The notes beneath the pieces were generated by a model. That model was given only the letters and a program-made list of their open reading frames with translations, searched no databases and was not told where the DNA came from. This document shows positions 53,342 to 64,000 of a stretch of DNA of 64,000 nt, piece after piece. Each line of letters opens with the position of its first letter. The first letter of the stretch is position 1. Both the position numbers and the translations under genes were made by a program. The DNA is from Xestospongia bergquistia (lineage: Eukaryota > Porifera > Demospongiae > Haplosclerida > Petrosiidae): positions 2,903,001 through 2,967,000 of the forward strand of contig OZ014421.1 in assembly GCA_963965975.1 (NCBI GenBank), in the 5' to 3' direction.

Positions 53342-56282
53342 TAATGATTGTTATTTCCTTATCCTTTATTTGTAATCAATATAGTTAATGTATTATGAAA
53401 TATACCTTAATAAAGTAGAAAAGTCAATAGTAGCAATTCGATATTAAGTTAGTAAATCCTTTTACCAATGAGTAATTAGTAATCAGCTCTTCTTGCCAAT
53501 TTGCTTTCTCAATTGCTGGTCAGCTAAGCACCCATAATTACTTACTACATGTAGCCACACACATGAAACATTATTTGTGGTTGCAGGTTCTCCTCTCCTA
53601 TATTGTATATGTGTATCTAGGTATTGCCTGATGTTTACGGTTTATGCACAAAATAATTTTACTATAATCTAGCCATATATGGTCATAATATCACTTCACA
53701 CTGTATATCCTGTCTCTAATTTTATAAATTTCTTTGTCATTGTAGTGATAGTTTTTGTTAGTTCATGAGACAAAGCTACATTGAAGTTTGGCAAAGGCTC
53801 TTTGTATAGCTGCATCATTATATCATGCTATTATATTGGTAGTAGAAGAAAACCTTATGAAGTCCTGAAAAGGTATTAATTTTGTATTCTGTAAAATTGA
53901 TACTTATTATCATGTACTAGTATAAATTTTACTGTTGTTGACTAATTGTGGTTTTTCATTGCTTGCATTAAAAAGTATAATTGGAGAGTGGAAAGCTTTA
54001 TTCCACTTATCTCATGAAATATTTACCACTTTTAGAACAATATAATTTTCCTGGATTTCATGCTATTATCTATAATTATTAATCAAATATTAATCCCTTA
54101 CTTTGTTAGTAGTTTACTTCACAAACAATGATTATAATATAGAAAATGACCCTATCTTTGATGCAATCACAAGTATATATATATAATCTAGTTGTTTGGC
54201 TTTCACTATGATATCATTATAAAAATTAATTGGTTGATTTAACCAATATATGGTTATAGAGGTTGCATGTGAATGTAGTGAATGTATTATGATGCAAGAG
54301 AGTAAACATACACTGTTTTTGGTTACTGATACACTATTAGTAGCACAAACCCTTTGATGCGGGGGCAAATTAAATGTAATCATGCTCTTGTGCGGGCTAC
54401 TTTTGTAATAATGCTTTTCAACAATAGCAACTCTTTAAACCATACTATAGCAACTAGGTGACACTTACTGGTAAGTAATTAGTGTAACAGTGTCTGTAAG
54501 TTATTATAAGCTTATACCATAACAACAGGAAAAGCTGAAGCCTGTAGTATACTATGACAAAGAAGCGCTTACATTTTGAAGCCACTTCCAAGGCAGTAAA
54601 ACTCAACTGATTATATTATGAACATATAGTTGTTCTCTTCGTTTTGTGGGTAGTCTGTTGATACTTTGTTCTAAGCCAAAATATGTAAAATAACTGCACG
54701 ACAAAGGATACTAGGAAACACCTCACTGTAACACTCACTCAACTTACCTCACTGTAAGTTAGGAGAGAGTTATGCCTGCCAGTCATAAGTTGGTATGAGA
54801 GCTTCGCTCTCTTGTGTACCAACTAATTTTACATGGTTGATATAAACAGACTTGTTCACTGCATTTAAATATCACTAAGACATTCTACATGTGTTCTCCG
54901 ATAACACTGCTTCACTAAGCCATAAAATGAATCTGGAGTGAACTTAGTGTGTCCAACCACCATGAATGATGAAATAATTGAACAACTTACTGGAAAATAC
55001 ACAATAGCAACTTTGGTGCCTTTTTTGTATCTATGATCACATATGCATAATATCATTGGAACTAACTCGATTTCATAATGCTAAAATGTAAGAAGAAATA
55101 GTACTGCATATTAGGTGTATAGCAACTAGTACTGGGGTTAATGTCATGTACTTAAACAAATAAAAGGACATTTACTTGCTGGCCTGGCAGCAAAGAATGG
55201 TTTGAGAGTCTTGCAGTTACTATTTACTATAGCTATAGCTCCAAATACATTAGATGTAGTGCCAAATCAAAAACAATGATAGCATTTACTACAGTTAAGG
55301 ACAATACAACTTCTCTAATATAATTATGTTTTTAATATTTATCAATTAACAATTAATAGTAATTTTGTTAAAAACTAATATACACAAATAATAGTTGGCT
55401 TAATTTAATTTTGGTAACATCAAACAAAACTATATTTGTACACTTACAGTGCATTATTGTCTTGTGAATAATGTTATATACACAATATAATGACATAATA
55501 ACCCTAACATAATATTAAACAAGTACAATAAAGGAGAATATCATACATTGCTTTGGTTGTTCTTATCATAATCTACAAAAGTTCACAATAACAGACATTT
55601 AATTAAGGAGCAATAATTTGATAATTACATACTTAACTATAATTATATAAATTCTTTAAATAAAAGTTATACACAATAGAGAACCCTAGACTAGAAGGTT
55701 TGAACCTCTCTGTAAAATGTCATAATAGTTATTACAATAAGAAAAAAGAGGAATAACAACAGAAATGTATAAGTCTATCCAAGATACATGATATATATGA
55801 CAAATCACAAAACAAAATGTTTTGACAAAGTGGTCCCTTATTGGAAATCAAGTAACATTTATATAATACGCATAATAGTATATTGAATACAAAATCAAAG
55901 TAATAAAGACAAATTGATAGCTCATTATGTCATATATAAACCTTCAACATAATTCAACAATATAATTTCTTATTATCAATAATGATACAAATGTAACAAA
56001 CAACATTAACAAAATATTGACCAAAAAGTCAATTAATAATTAATATTAATTAGGAACTAAATTAAAATCATCAATCATTGTAGGAGAATATCAATTATAC
56101 AAATATAAATAGATGTATTATATATTGTTTAGAGTGCCCTGAGAATAATGTTAACTTGTTAGCAAAAATGTGAGTTGAAATTAATAAGTCATCTATGAAG
56201 AATTTCTGTAGACTTTGTTCATAATAATTGAATACTCCTATCAAATGACGTAAAAGTAACTATAGAATTCCACAACACTTAT
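53342..56282. other. Intergenic, nothing recognised
   Basis: About 2.9 kb between the convergent ends of GMCL (+) and the minus-strand Death-domain-type gene. A small hairpin (gttggta ... gagagc/gctctc ... taccaac) lies at 54790-54825. No coding domain seen. Confidence 0.5.
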
Positions 56283-56941
56283 CTATGAAAAAAACATCAG
56301 CATTAGCATCCATCTGCCTAGTATTAGTTTAATAAATAAAGAGTATCACATACTTTCTTGTCTCTTTTCTTGACCATTAACAATAGTTTCAGATATTTTT
56401 TGCTGGCCTCTTTGTCTCATAGGATTTTCATTTTCTATTTCAACCTCTTCTATAGTAGTAGAAAATATTAACATATACCCACATACTATATGAATTTTAT
56501 ATTTTATTACTCATAATTTAGTGGTATATACTTGTTGATATTACAACCAATGAATACAATTTATAATTACTATAATCATGCCCTAGCTCATAGTCATTAA
56601 CCATTTTTATGGTTCCTTAATGCTAACATACCAATAGTTAGTGGTAAAATAAACCTACTGTCTTGACTGACTGGTATAGCTGGAGTACTTGTATCACCTA
56701 TAAAAAATGAAATATCAGCATATCAGCTAGTACATCATTATAACAACATGTACTGTATAATGTACTTCTATGAAAGAGTATATAATATAAATTGATGCTG
56801 TTGAAACAGGACAATATATAAAAGAAAGTTGGCTTGGCAACCTCTCCAGGCTCATTAACATTTAAATAAATATGATTTAAAAACATTTATAATCTTAAAG
56901 CTTATGGCTTTCTGGATCCGAGTGCTTGTATATAGTCACAA

Positions 56942-56977
<36 letters not shown>

Positions 56978-58867
56978 GCAAGTACCAAATCTCCTTGGCC
57001 CCCTTGCCCATGCATGTGGTAAGTGGTAAAAGTCAAAATAACTACAAGCAACCACAGAGTATACGGAACTAGTGATAACCACTATGAGTAATGACCTTGT
57101 TCAGTTATAGTTAAATTGAAACAAGTGGACAATTACTTATAATACACTTGTAAATAATGAATACATACTTACAATTTGATACTATTACATGTAAACTAGT
57201 ACCATCCTTTATAGTCTCTAGAGTGCCTTCATTTTCAGCTACCTGTACAAAATGATTTAAAATGTTAACTACTAAAATCAATGATACTAACTATAGGGTT
57301 AGTTTTTCAAGTCAATAATAATGTTACTGTGGAAATTAATACTATAATAACTAAAAAACACTAAAGCTCAGAACTATTAGACACAGTACTAGCTGAAATG
57401 CACTGACTAATGTTATAGTTAGTAATTGCCATGATGATACTGAATGAGAACTTAACAAGTAATTTAGAATAAAATAGGATGCAGGATTGTCTGAGAATAA
57501 AACTAGTGGCAAATGATGTTAAACATGACAAGTGCCAGCTTAATCATAATGGTGTGGTAATATCAGTAATGTTCAGCAGTTTTTTTAGGATTCTTTTTTT
57601 TACTAAGATACATATTTTGTAAACTTAGAAAAATAGACTCATACCAACAACAGTTCTCTCTAGATGTATCATAACAAGTATGGGCAAAGAAACCAGTCAA
57701 GGTGAATAAAATTGTCATAACTTTGAAATGAAATATTTCCCACATCATTACTGCATTTTGTAACATAACAGTTTATTGTACAAAATGACAACTTTCCAAC
57801 TATCAAGTTTTCACTCTCTGGCAGGCTTTTATCATAGAATTTATAGTGCTAAACTTTGTCAGGTCTCTACCATATTCTTTTTAAATTAGATTAATTCAAA
57901 GTTCATTGTCTGGTACAGACAGACAGACAGTCACACATACATAGCCTAAACAATCCTACAGAGACTATCCAAGATGAAATTGATTGGATGGATAACCCTA
58001 AACATATACTAAACCCCACAGTCCATCTAGATATACTATGATACATACTGTAGACTACAAGTTTTACAAAGTTTGAACTGAATATTGGATTAACTAACCA
58101 GTGTTCTTAGACAATTTTCATACTTCCAAGCAACATTATTCTCTCTAATAGATCATAAAGCACTCAACAAATTCCTTCTAGTTGCCATTTCAACTTTTTC
58201 TTGAATCCATAACCGATACATACTAGTCATATCAGTACATCCATCTAGTTCTGGCATTAGTAATAAGCCAGCTGGTTGCTGATCCAAGAGTATCTCTAGT
58301 GAAGTAAATATATAATTCTATTTATTAAGTATTATAGTTATTAATATTAAAAATATTCATCAACCACACTACCTAAATACTTAGATATTAAAGATTTTAC
58401 ACAGATAAATACATACATTTCTAAATATAAACATTATAATTCAATTGACTATATATATGATGGCATAACAAGTCTTATCAACTTAACATAAAATGACATA
58501 AGGTCTGTGTTGAACTATTTAACTTACATGATATCATTCAGTTACCATCATGTATCTTTACATACATGTAAAGAATGGTTTTATAACTAAGATTGGCCAG
58601 ATGTTCTTAATAATTTATATGAGCATATTAGTTAATCTGTGTTATATTTACAATATACTTAACTCTTAGGGTCATGTGATTGGGATTCGTGACTAGGTAG
58701 AGATTGTCCAGATATTCCATCAGTGGATACTCCTAATATGAGAAGAGAATTGTACATTAAGTAGGTAGTTTGTATTTTATTAAAAGTGTATACTCACTCA
58801 TTTGTTCATGTGATTTTGACTCATCTACAGGCAAAGATTGTCCAGATACTCCATCTGTGGATAATTT
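56283..58867 (-). pseudogene. Death-domain-type gene, 5' missing, one nonsense codon
   Basis: Minus-strand exons from 5' to 3': 58798-58867, 58664-58732, 58099-58295, 57173-57242, 56659-56697, 56354-56449, 56283-56317. All phases agree. The first two are duplicates of each other, coding STDGVSGQSLPVDESKSH and STDGISGQSLPSHESQSH. The third codes LLDQQPAGLLLMPELDG, then MYRLWIQEKVEMATRRNLLS, then AL-stop-SIRENNVAWKYENCLRTL, which resembles the last helices of a Death domain. The TGA (58153-58155) replaces what is probably an Arg codon. The tail is polar and ends with TAG. No start exon is seen before the piggyBac at 59349. Function unknown; a death-adaptor role is a guess from the domain. Confidence 0.55.
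56942..56975. repeat. (AC)n microsatellite
   Basis: About 34 bases of AC repeat in an intron of the minus-strand Death-domain-type gene. Confidence 0.95.
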
Positions 58868-58981
58868 CTACATCATATACAATAACATATACTCATGCTC
58901 TGACATCATTTTTATTTAGTCTATTTTTCTAATTTTACAAAATATGTAATTGTACGTTACTATAGCTACAATAGTATGTTA

Positions 58982-58983
<2 letters not shown>

Positions 58984-59042
<59 letters not shown>

Positions 59043-59062
59043 CTGTCTGTCTGTCTGTCTGT
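58984..59062. repeat. (GT)n followed by (CTGT)n microsatellite
   Basis: About 55 bases of GT and then six CTGT-type units, upstream of the minus-strand Death-domain-type exons. Confidence 0.95.
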
Positions 59063-59088
59063 ATGAGTATAGTTTGTGTGTGAATATA

Positions 59089-59130
59089 GTTATGTGGTTT
59101 GTTTATGTTTACATAAACAAACCACATAAC
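59089..59130. repeat. Perfect 20-base palindrome
   Basis: gttatgtggtttgtttatgt is followed by tt and its exact reverse complement. It may form a cruciform. It sits 220 bases beyond the stop of the intact piggyBac and could be a sub-terminal part of it. Confidence 0.9.
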
Positions 59131-59348
59131 ATAAAATAAAACATATTCTGTATATAATGTATAATTTTGTCTTACATTTATTCAGCATCCTTATGGATAG
59201 AGAGTTCTTCATCCAGAGAAGATATACATTTATAAGGTGAGTTTATTATTATATAATGATCATACTTTTACAGATACAATAATTATACTTTTTTGGATAC
59301 AATGATTATACATTTACACATATAATATTCTTTGTTGAATGATCATCA

Positions 59349-61605
59349 CTACAGGTATCGCTGTGGATCTTTATGAGTATGGTACAACTCAAAACACGGA
59401 GTAACACATAACGGTACGTTACAATGTTGACAATAGTATGTGGTTGTTTTTCTTTTCCTTCCTTTTTTAAAGCTGCACACCACGCACTCTCTTTGAGACT
59501 TGAGACCACTCGCACGTAGAGGAAGTTTAGAAGGAAAGTGACGACCAGTGAGCCGATTGTGTGGTGATTGAAGTTCCTCATTTTCTTCCATTGTTGTGTG
59601 CCCAGCTTCAAGAAGTAAGCTGTTAGCAATGTCTATCCTGTATTGAGCATGAGACTTATGTTTCTTTCCTTGATGGGAAAGTTTGTATAATATGTAACTA
59701 TTCACAATTGCCAAGTCCAGCAGGTGAAATGATGCTCGATTCGACCATTTCAGGGTCTTGTGTATAAACCCATAATATGAGAGAAGTTGGTCACTTCTGT
59801 CCACTCCTCCCATGTGCTTATTGTATTCCTCAATACATAGTGGTTTGTCTACATTCTCTTCATTGTCCTTTCCGAATCGGCTCCTCCTCTTTTTGGATAT
59901 CATTTGGTCATCATGAATTGTTGTGAGCATTGTAATCACTCGTTTGTCTTGCCATTGTAGAGCCATTACCCTATCTAACTTCTTTGTTCTTACATCTCCT
60001 TTGTTCATTTTTACACTCTTTCCTTTTCTAGATATTTTCCATTCCTCAGGCATTCCTTGTCTGTTCACTCGAGCAGTTCCACAGGCTTCAAATCCATTTT
60101 GAGCCATCTCAAGGAACAATGCTGGACTTGTATAATAATTGTCCATGTATACGTGGTGGTCATTTCTTTCATACCCCTCCAGCAACCGCATAACGATACA
60201 GTGTGTTGTAGTTCTTTCACTTGTCACCTGTAAAGTGTCATCTTTGCCTATAACATTGGAAGGTAAAGGATATTATTGATATGCATGTACAATTTGTAGT
60301 TAGATGCCTGTTTGGTGTACCGTATTTTGCTTATACTTCATTACTGATTGTTCAAAAAATAATTTTCTTAGTGCATACCTCAATTTTGTTTCAAGGTGAA
60401 TGAAATAAGCAATAAATGTACATAGTGTTTTAGTAATTGAAGCCAACTTTGCAACACCTATAGTAGAAGTTACTACTAATGTTTACACTGATAGGGTGAG
60501 AGTAAAAAAGGCAAATTACAGTACATAGCATTGCATGATTATAATGGTAATCAATCATACCTGCATACAGTTTCCAATTTAGTGTGTAACCTGTTTTTGC
60601 ATCTGCCAGTGAAAATGCCTTCAGTCCCCATTTTTTGGTTTTTTTAGGCATATATTGTAAAAACCAGGCTCTACCTTTGAAGCTCACCATTGCTTCATCT
60701 AATGAGAGTTCTTTATTTGGAGTGTAACATTGATTGAAATTGTGAAGAAGAGAAGTGAGTAGAGGTCTTATTTTGTACAATGGATCATACCCGACTTCAC
60801 CTCTTTTGACATATTTAGAGCTGTCGTTTACATGAAAGAACTTCAAGATCAGTGAGAAACGATCTCGGGTCATTATCTTACCGAAGGAATGTGATCGAAA
60901 TGGCCATTTTTGTACCCAGTGGTCTTCCATCCTTGGAAGTCGGACCACACCCATTACAACAATGAGAGCAAGAAACTTCAATAATTCTGAAACACTAAAA
61001 AATTTTTTTTTCCAGGAATGAAGTCGTGACCTTGGTGGTATTGCACTGTGTTTTTCAAAGAATTGATTAGCATACACGTTGGTTTGATCAACAATGTTAT
61101 CCAATATATCCATTGTGACCAGCATCTTGAAAAAGTCAATCGGTGATTTATTGCTCATATCTATTTTGCATTTGCCTGTAGATGTGTCAACTGAAATTGT
61201 ACTAGGTATAGTAGGTGGTAAAGCACTTGGAACAGTACTTGGTGGACAAGCACTTGAAGCAGAGGATACAGCAGAATCTTCATACTTATCAACATACATT
61301 TCATCAGGCACTTCATTGACCATAAATAATTCACTCAATTCGTCATTCTTGCATTCAACTTCATCACACTCATCTACATCCATTTTGTCCAGTTCATGCC
61401 TTACAGCAAATTCCATTTCATTCACATCGCATCCAATTGGCACACATTCTTCATCATCACTCTCATCTGTCTTGCTTTCACCAAGTAGCCTCTCCATTTC
61501 TTCACATTCCAAATATCCATCAAATTCATCATCGCTGTCATCAGACTCATCCATTTCATTATTGCATACCATCTCGATTACATCATCAACACCTAATTTT
61601 GCCAT
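59349..61605 (-). CDS. Intact piggyBac transposase, one intron, 647 aa
   Basis: Exons 60561-61605 and 59349-60247 (minus), intron 60248-60560 with GTATGA donor and gttatag acceptor. Joined length 1944 bases, in frame. The N terminus is strongly acidic (about residues 10-120, DESDDSDDEFDGY type). The DDE_Tnp_1_7-type core has LSLDEAMVSFKG, VYMDNYYTSPALF and MGGVDRSDQLLSYY, which supply the three catalytic Asp. The C terminus is Cys-rich (CVVCSFKKGRKRK, then YYCQHCNVPLCVTPCFELYH), as in piggyBac DNA-binding domains. Splicing joins NWKLYAG to KDDTLQVTSERTTTH, the expected family sequence. It cuts and pastes at TTAA. Being undamaged, it may be active or recently so. Confidence 0.88.
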
Positions 61606-62039
61606 TTTCTGCTATAAAATACAATGAAAAGTTTATAATTTTTTTAGCGTCTATGTGTGTGTGTACATGTATATATATACATACATGTAATAAAGTGCAT
61701 GGCTTACCAGTAAAGGCTCAGGTATTGTCTCCAGAATCGAAGTCTCACAGTGAAGTAGTTTTGAAAAAAACTGGTATAGTACAATAGACAGTAAAATCTG
61801 AAGTAGTGTCTCCAGAATCGAAGTCTCACAGTGAAGTAGTTTTGAAAAAAACTGTTTTAGTACAACAGGCAGTAAAAGCATCAAAGTAAAAAGCAGAATA
61901 TCAATTGGCAACACTTCGCTTCAGGTACGACGTCCTTTCCAGCAGTATTTTATTTGACGCCTGTGAAGCATATATATATGCGCGCCGCGATAAAGCGTAT
62001 GGGGGCGTGGCGCATATTTATATGCGCGTCGCGGGTTAA
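61606..62039. mobile_element. Right end of the piggyBac element
   Basis: From the start codon to TTAA (62036-62039). The last 100 bases are GC-rich and hold two inverted gcgcgc-atata motifs (61979-62030); the end reads, inward from TTAA, CCCGCGACGCGCATATAAAT. A matching left end with CGCGGGTTAA was not found, so the left terminus is missing or diverged. Confidence 0.55.
61727..61880. repeat. Two 81-base direct repeats upstream of the piggyBac gene
   Basis: gtctccagaatcgaagtctc starts each copy (61727 and 61808). They lie between the start codon and the right end of the element and could be sub-terminal transposase-binding repeats. Confidence 0.75.
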
Positions 62040-62737
62040 TAATGTTGATGATATGTTAGAATTGAGAGATGCACAAAAAAATGGCTACACATTAGCTGAT
62101 GTACAAAGAGTTGTAGCTAACTGTTCAAAACAAAGATTTACACTTCGAAATGATCCTCATCCTCAAATACGAGCTAATCAAGGCCATTCTATAAATGTAC
62201 TTATATAATATGACCTTTGACGTATAGACTTCATTATGTGTGTGTAGGTGGATGGTTTAGAACTGGTACCCATTATGTCACCTGACAAAGCACCTCATGG
62301 GACATACTTTAAGGTATGGGAACAAATGAAAACATCAAGTGGGTGTGGTCTTAGACAAGCCTTTTTAATTACAGTGCATAATTTTAGAGTCTTAGTCGTA
62401 TGGCAAGGACTCATGTTCATTTTGTAGCTCTTTTACCTAGAGAGAGTGGTGTAATTAGTGGTAAATTATAATATTAATGAGGAAATCCCTTATAATTATT
62501 GTAGGAATGAGAGCTTCATGTCAGGTATTGATTTATTCTAATTTAAAGAAGGCATTACAAGGTATGACCCTAATAGTAGTAATTAATTATGTGGGTGTGG
62601 TTTGTGCTAGATGGTCTCAATTTTTATTGTTCATCAAACAATGTTATTTATGTGCTGGAGATGAGAATGGATTTATTGATCCACAATATTTTGAGCAAGT
62701 CTGTGAAGTACACACTGGTAAAAATCTAGAAATATGA
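62040..62737 (+). pseudogene. TRPT1: tRNA 2'-phosphotransferase (TPT1/KptA), 5' cut off
   Basis: Five exons: 62036/62041-62196, 62248-62313, 62388-62460, 62505-62561, 62611-62737. They code VDDMLELRDAQKNGYTLADV, QRVVANCSKQRFTLRNDP, IRANQGHSINV, PHGTYFK, RMARTHVHFVALLPRESGVI, MRASCQVLIY and GFIDPQYFEQV. These match TPT1, which removes the splice-junction 2'-phosphate from tRNA using NAD. The RANQGHS and H-G-T motifs that form the NAD site are present. The N-terminal lobe is absent: coding similarity begins right at the piggyBac TTAA with no acceptor. In exon 5 a T-run is one base short near 62648 (frame shifts between SSNNVI and LCAGDENG). So this copy looks disrupted. Confidence 0.8.
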
Positions 62738-63226
62738 AACTTTATAATATTTATTTATTGTAAATTTATTTTTATTTAAAAGAATAATATAAACTCCACA
62801 CCCTAAGAAATACTCAATATTGACTGATACATAAGTATACACTGGGCTACTCACACTCACAAGCCTAGGATATACTAAGTATCCAATAATACCAGTGTTT
62901 AGAGGTACCTTGTACACTGGTCTCAGGAATTAACCGTTCCAAGTAAAATAAAATTAGTATGAATACTTATACATCAGCTGAGGTCATATTAAGATGTACC
63001 AGTGATACTTGGTATTGAGAAGCAAACATGTACTAAACATAGCCAGTATCAAGTTTAGGATACACAGTGTTGAGATTGGTCCAGTCTTAGGGACTACTTA
63101 TTATCCTGGAATATATAGGATTGCTAATTAATACAAAGAACAAGATATGGTAGTACTTGAATTTACATTTGTGGAAATTTTTTGAAGTTAGAGATTATAG
63201 GACATTATAATATAGTTTCTCTCTAG
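62738..63226. other. Spacer, nothing recognised
   Basis: AT-rich, with several short imperfect repeats around gatact and agtata. No gene seen. Confidence 0.45.
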
Positions 63227-63378
63227 ACCTCTCTAACCTTCAACGTCTACCCTCAATTCCTCATTCTGGTTCATCTGATCAAGAAAACTTACAGTGATCT
63301 CGTAGCACAAGTAGTGAAACCAGTAGACAAGAAAATGATGAACCACTTGGATCCCAAGACCTCATTAACATGATATAA
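63227..63378 (+). pseudogene. C-terminal exon of an unknown gene, with nonsense codon
   Basis: After a ttctctctctag acceptor the frame reads LSNLQRLPSIPHSGSSDQEN, LQ-stop-SRSTSSETSRQ and ENDEPLGSQDLINMI, then TAA (63376). The TGA at 63295 splits an otherwise coherent Ser-rich tail. I do not recognise the protein. It could be a 3' exon of a gene whose other exons are lost or lie outside. Confidence 0.35.
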
Positions 63379-64000
63379 TTCTGACATCATTAATATGAAC
63401 ACCCAGCCCCACCCCCTATTAAATGAAACAATAGATAAATTATTTTTAAGTGTAATAAAAATTAATATTCATTGTAATCTTTATAGTAAGTTGGTGTGTA
63501 TGGAGAATATTGTGATTCTACAACACACAAGGTTTAAAAAACAGTATTACACAAAAAATGACAGTTTTAGGAACACAGATACTAGCGGACATTTATATAT
63601 TGTAAGTTCGTCGATAGTTGATTTGTCCTGGGATGGTTCATTTAGGAGTTCATATTTGACCCCAGTGCATATGTGTCTCTTAATATTATGTTCTTGATAC
63701 TTTGTATACTTTGGGATGGTCCTTATAGTAGCCCATATGTGTCCCTTAGTACCAAGTATCTTTTGATACTTATTACATTCTGGGATAGTTCATTTAGTGG
63801 TTCATTTTGGATCCAAGTACATATAATTATATCCCTTACTACTAAGAATTCCTGAATATGGAATCTCATCATTTTCACTAACAAAAAGCTTACTGTAAGA
63901 GTAACTTTACCAGGACCATTGCCAATATCATCCTTATCCTTATTCATCAAATATTATTTTCTTCACAATATTCAGTTTCTGCCAAAAAATATCTTCTGGA
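63379..64000. repeat. AT-rich end with imperfect tandem segments
   Basis: Three diverged units of roughly 75-90 bases begin gggatggttcatttagg, gggatggtccttatag and gggatagttcatttagtgg (63632, 63712, 63781). Nothing coding recognised. Confidence 0.45.

Noticed and set aside
54790..54825. Small hairpin considered as a tRNA or other RNA gene
   Set aside because: It lacks the tRNA arms and internal promoter boxes; only a short inverted repeat is present.
61094..61627. 177-aa Ser-rich frame on +
   Set aside because: Antisense shadow of the acidic N terminus of the piggyBac transposase.
61651..61914. 87-aa minus-strand frame
   Set aside because: It follows the two 81-base direct repeats near the piggyBac end and has no recognisable domain.

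Overview
This window looks like nuclear DNA of an animal. It is very AT-rich, its genes are split by many introns with GT/AG borders, and it is packed with eukaryotic DNA transposons and Ty3/gypsy fragments. The host genes are an ankyrin-Roc/COR-Death ROCO protein, germ cell-less, a tRNA 2'-phosphotransferase and Death-domain exons. Together they suggest a marine invertebrate, possibly a sponge; I cannot fix the species from sequence alone.

Left part (1-37.5 kb). One + strand gene enters from the left and ends at 37449. It has four nearly identical 99-base exons (633, 9143, 18328, 24616), each coding exactly one ankyrin repeat. A last half-repeat follows at 33458, then a large exon with a Roc-type GTPase and COR domain (34222-36065), a COR-tail exon, three tiny linker exons and a Death-domain exon. 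All reading phases agree and no stop interrupts it. The ankyrin exons sit in tandemly duplicated introns filled with mobile DNA: a truncated gypsy element, two copies of a Ginger-like integrase joined to a gypsy LTR/gag start, a broken IS630/Tc1-like transposase, a complete IS630/Tc1-like element with an unusually long catalytic spacing (9978-11813), two MULE elements with long inverted repeats, and a 0.6 kb inverted-repeat element (28999-29619).

Middle (37.5-47.6 kb). This stretch holds a decayed piggyBac, a Death-domain-like exon, a FLYWCH/MULE fragment and another piggyBac relic. The rest is AT-rich DNA in which I recognise nothing.

Right part (47.6-64 kb). A germ cell-less (GMCL) homologue lies on + (47783-53341) with 17 exons, four reading-frame defects and several microsatellites, two of which form polypyrimidine tracts. 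A minus-strand Death-domain-type gene (56283-58867) and a + strand tRNA 2'-phosphotransferase (to 62737) point away from each other. An intact, intron-containing piggyBac transposase (59349-61605) sits between them, and neither flanking gene has a visible 5' end. All three host genes here, and a C-terminal exon at 63227, carry a nonsense codon or frameshift. The block is therefore either decaying or locally mis-sequenced, in contrast to the clean ROCO gene.
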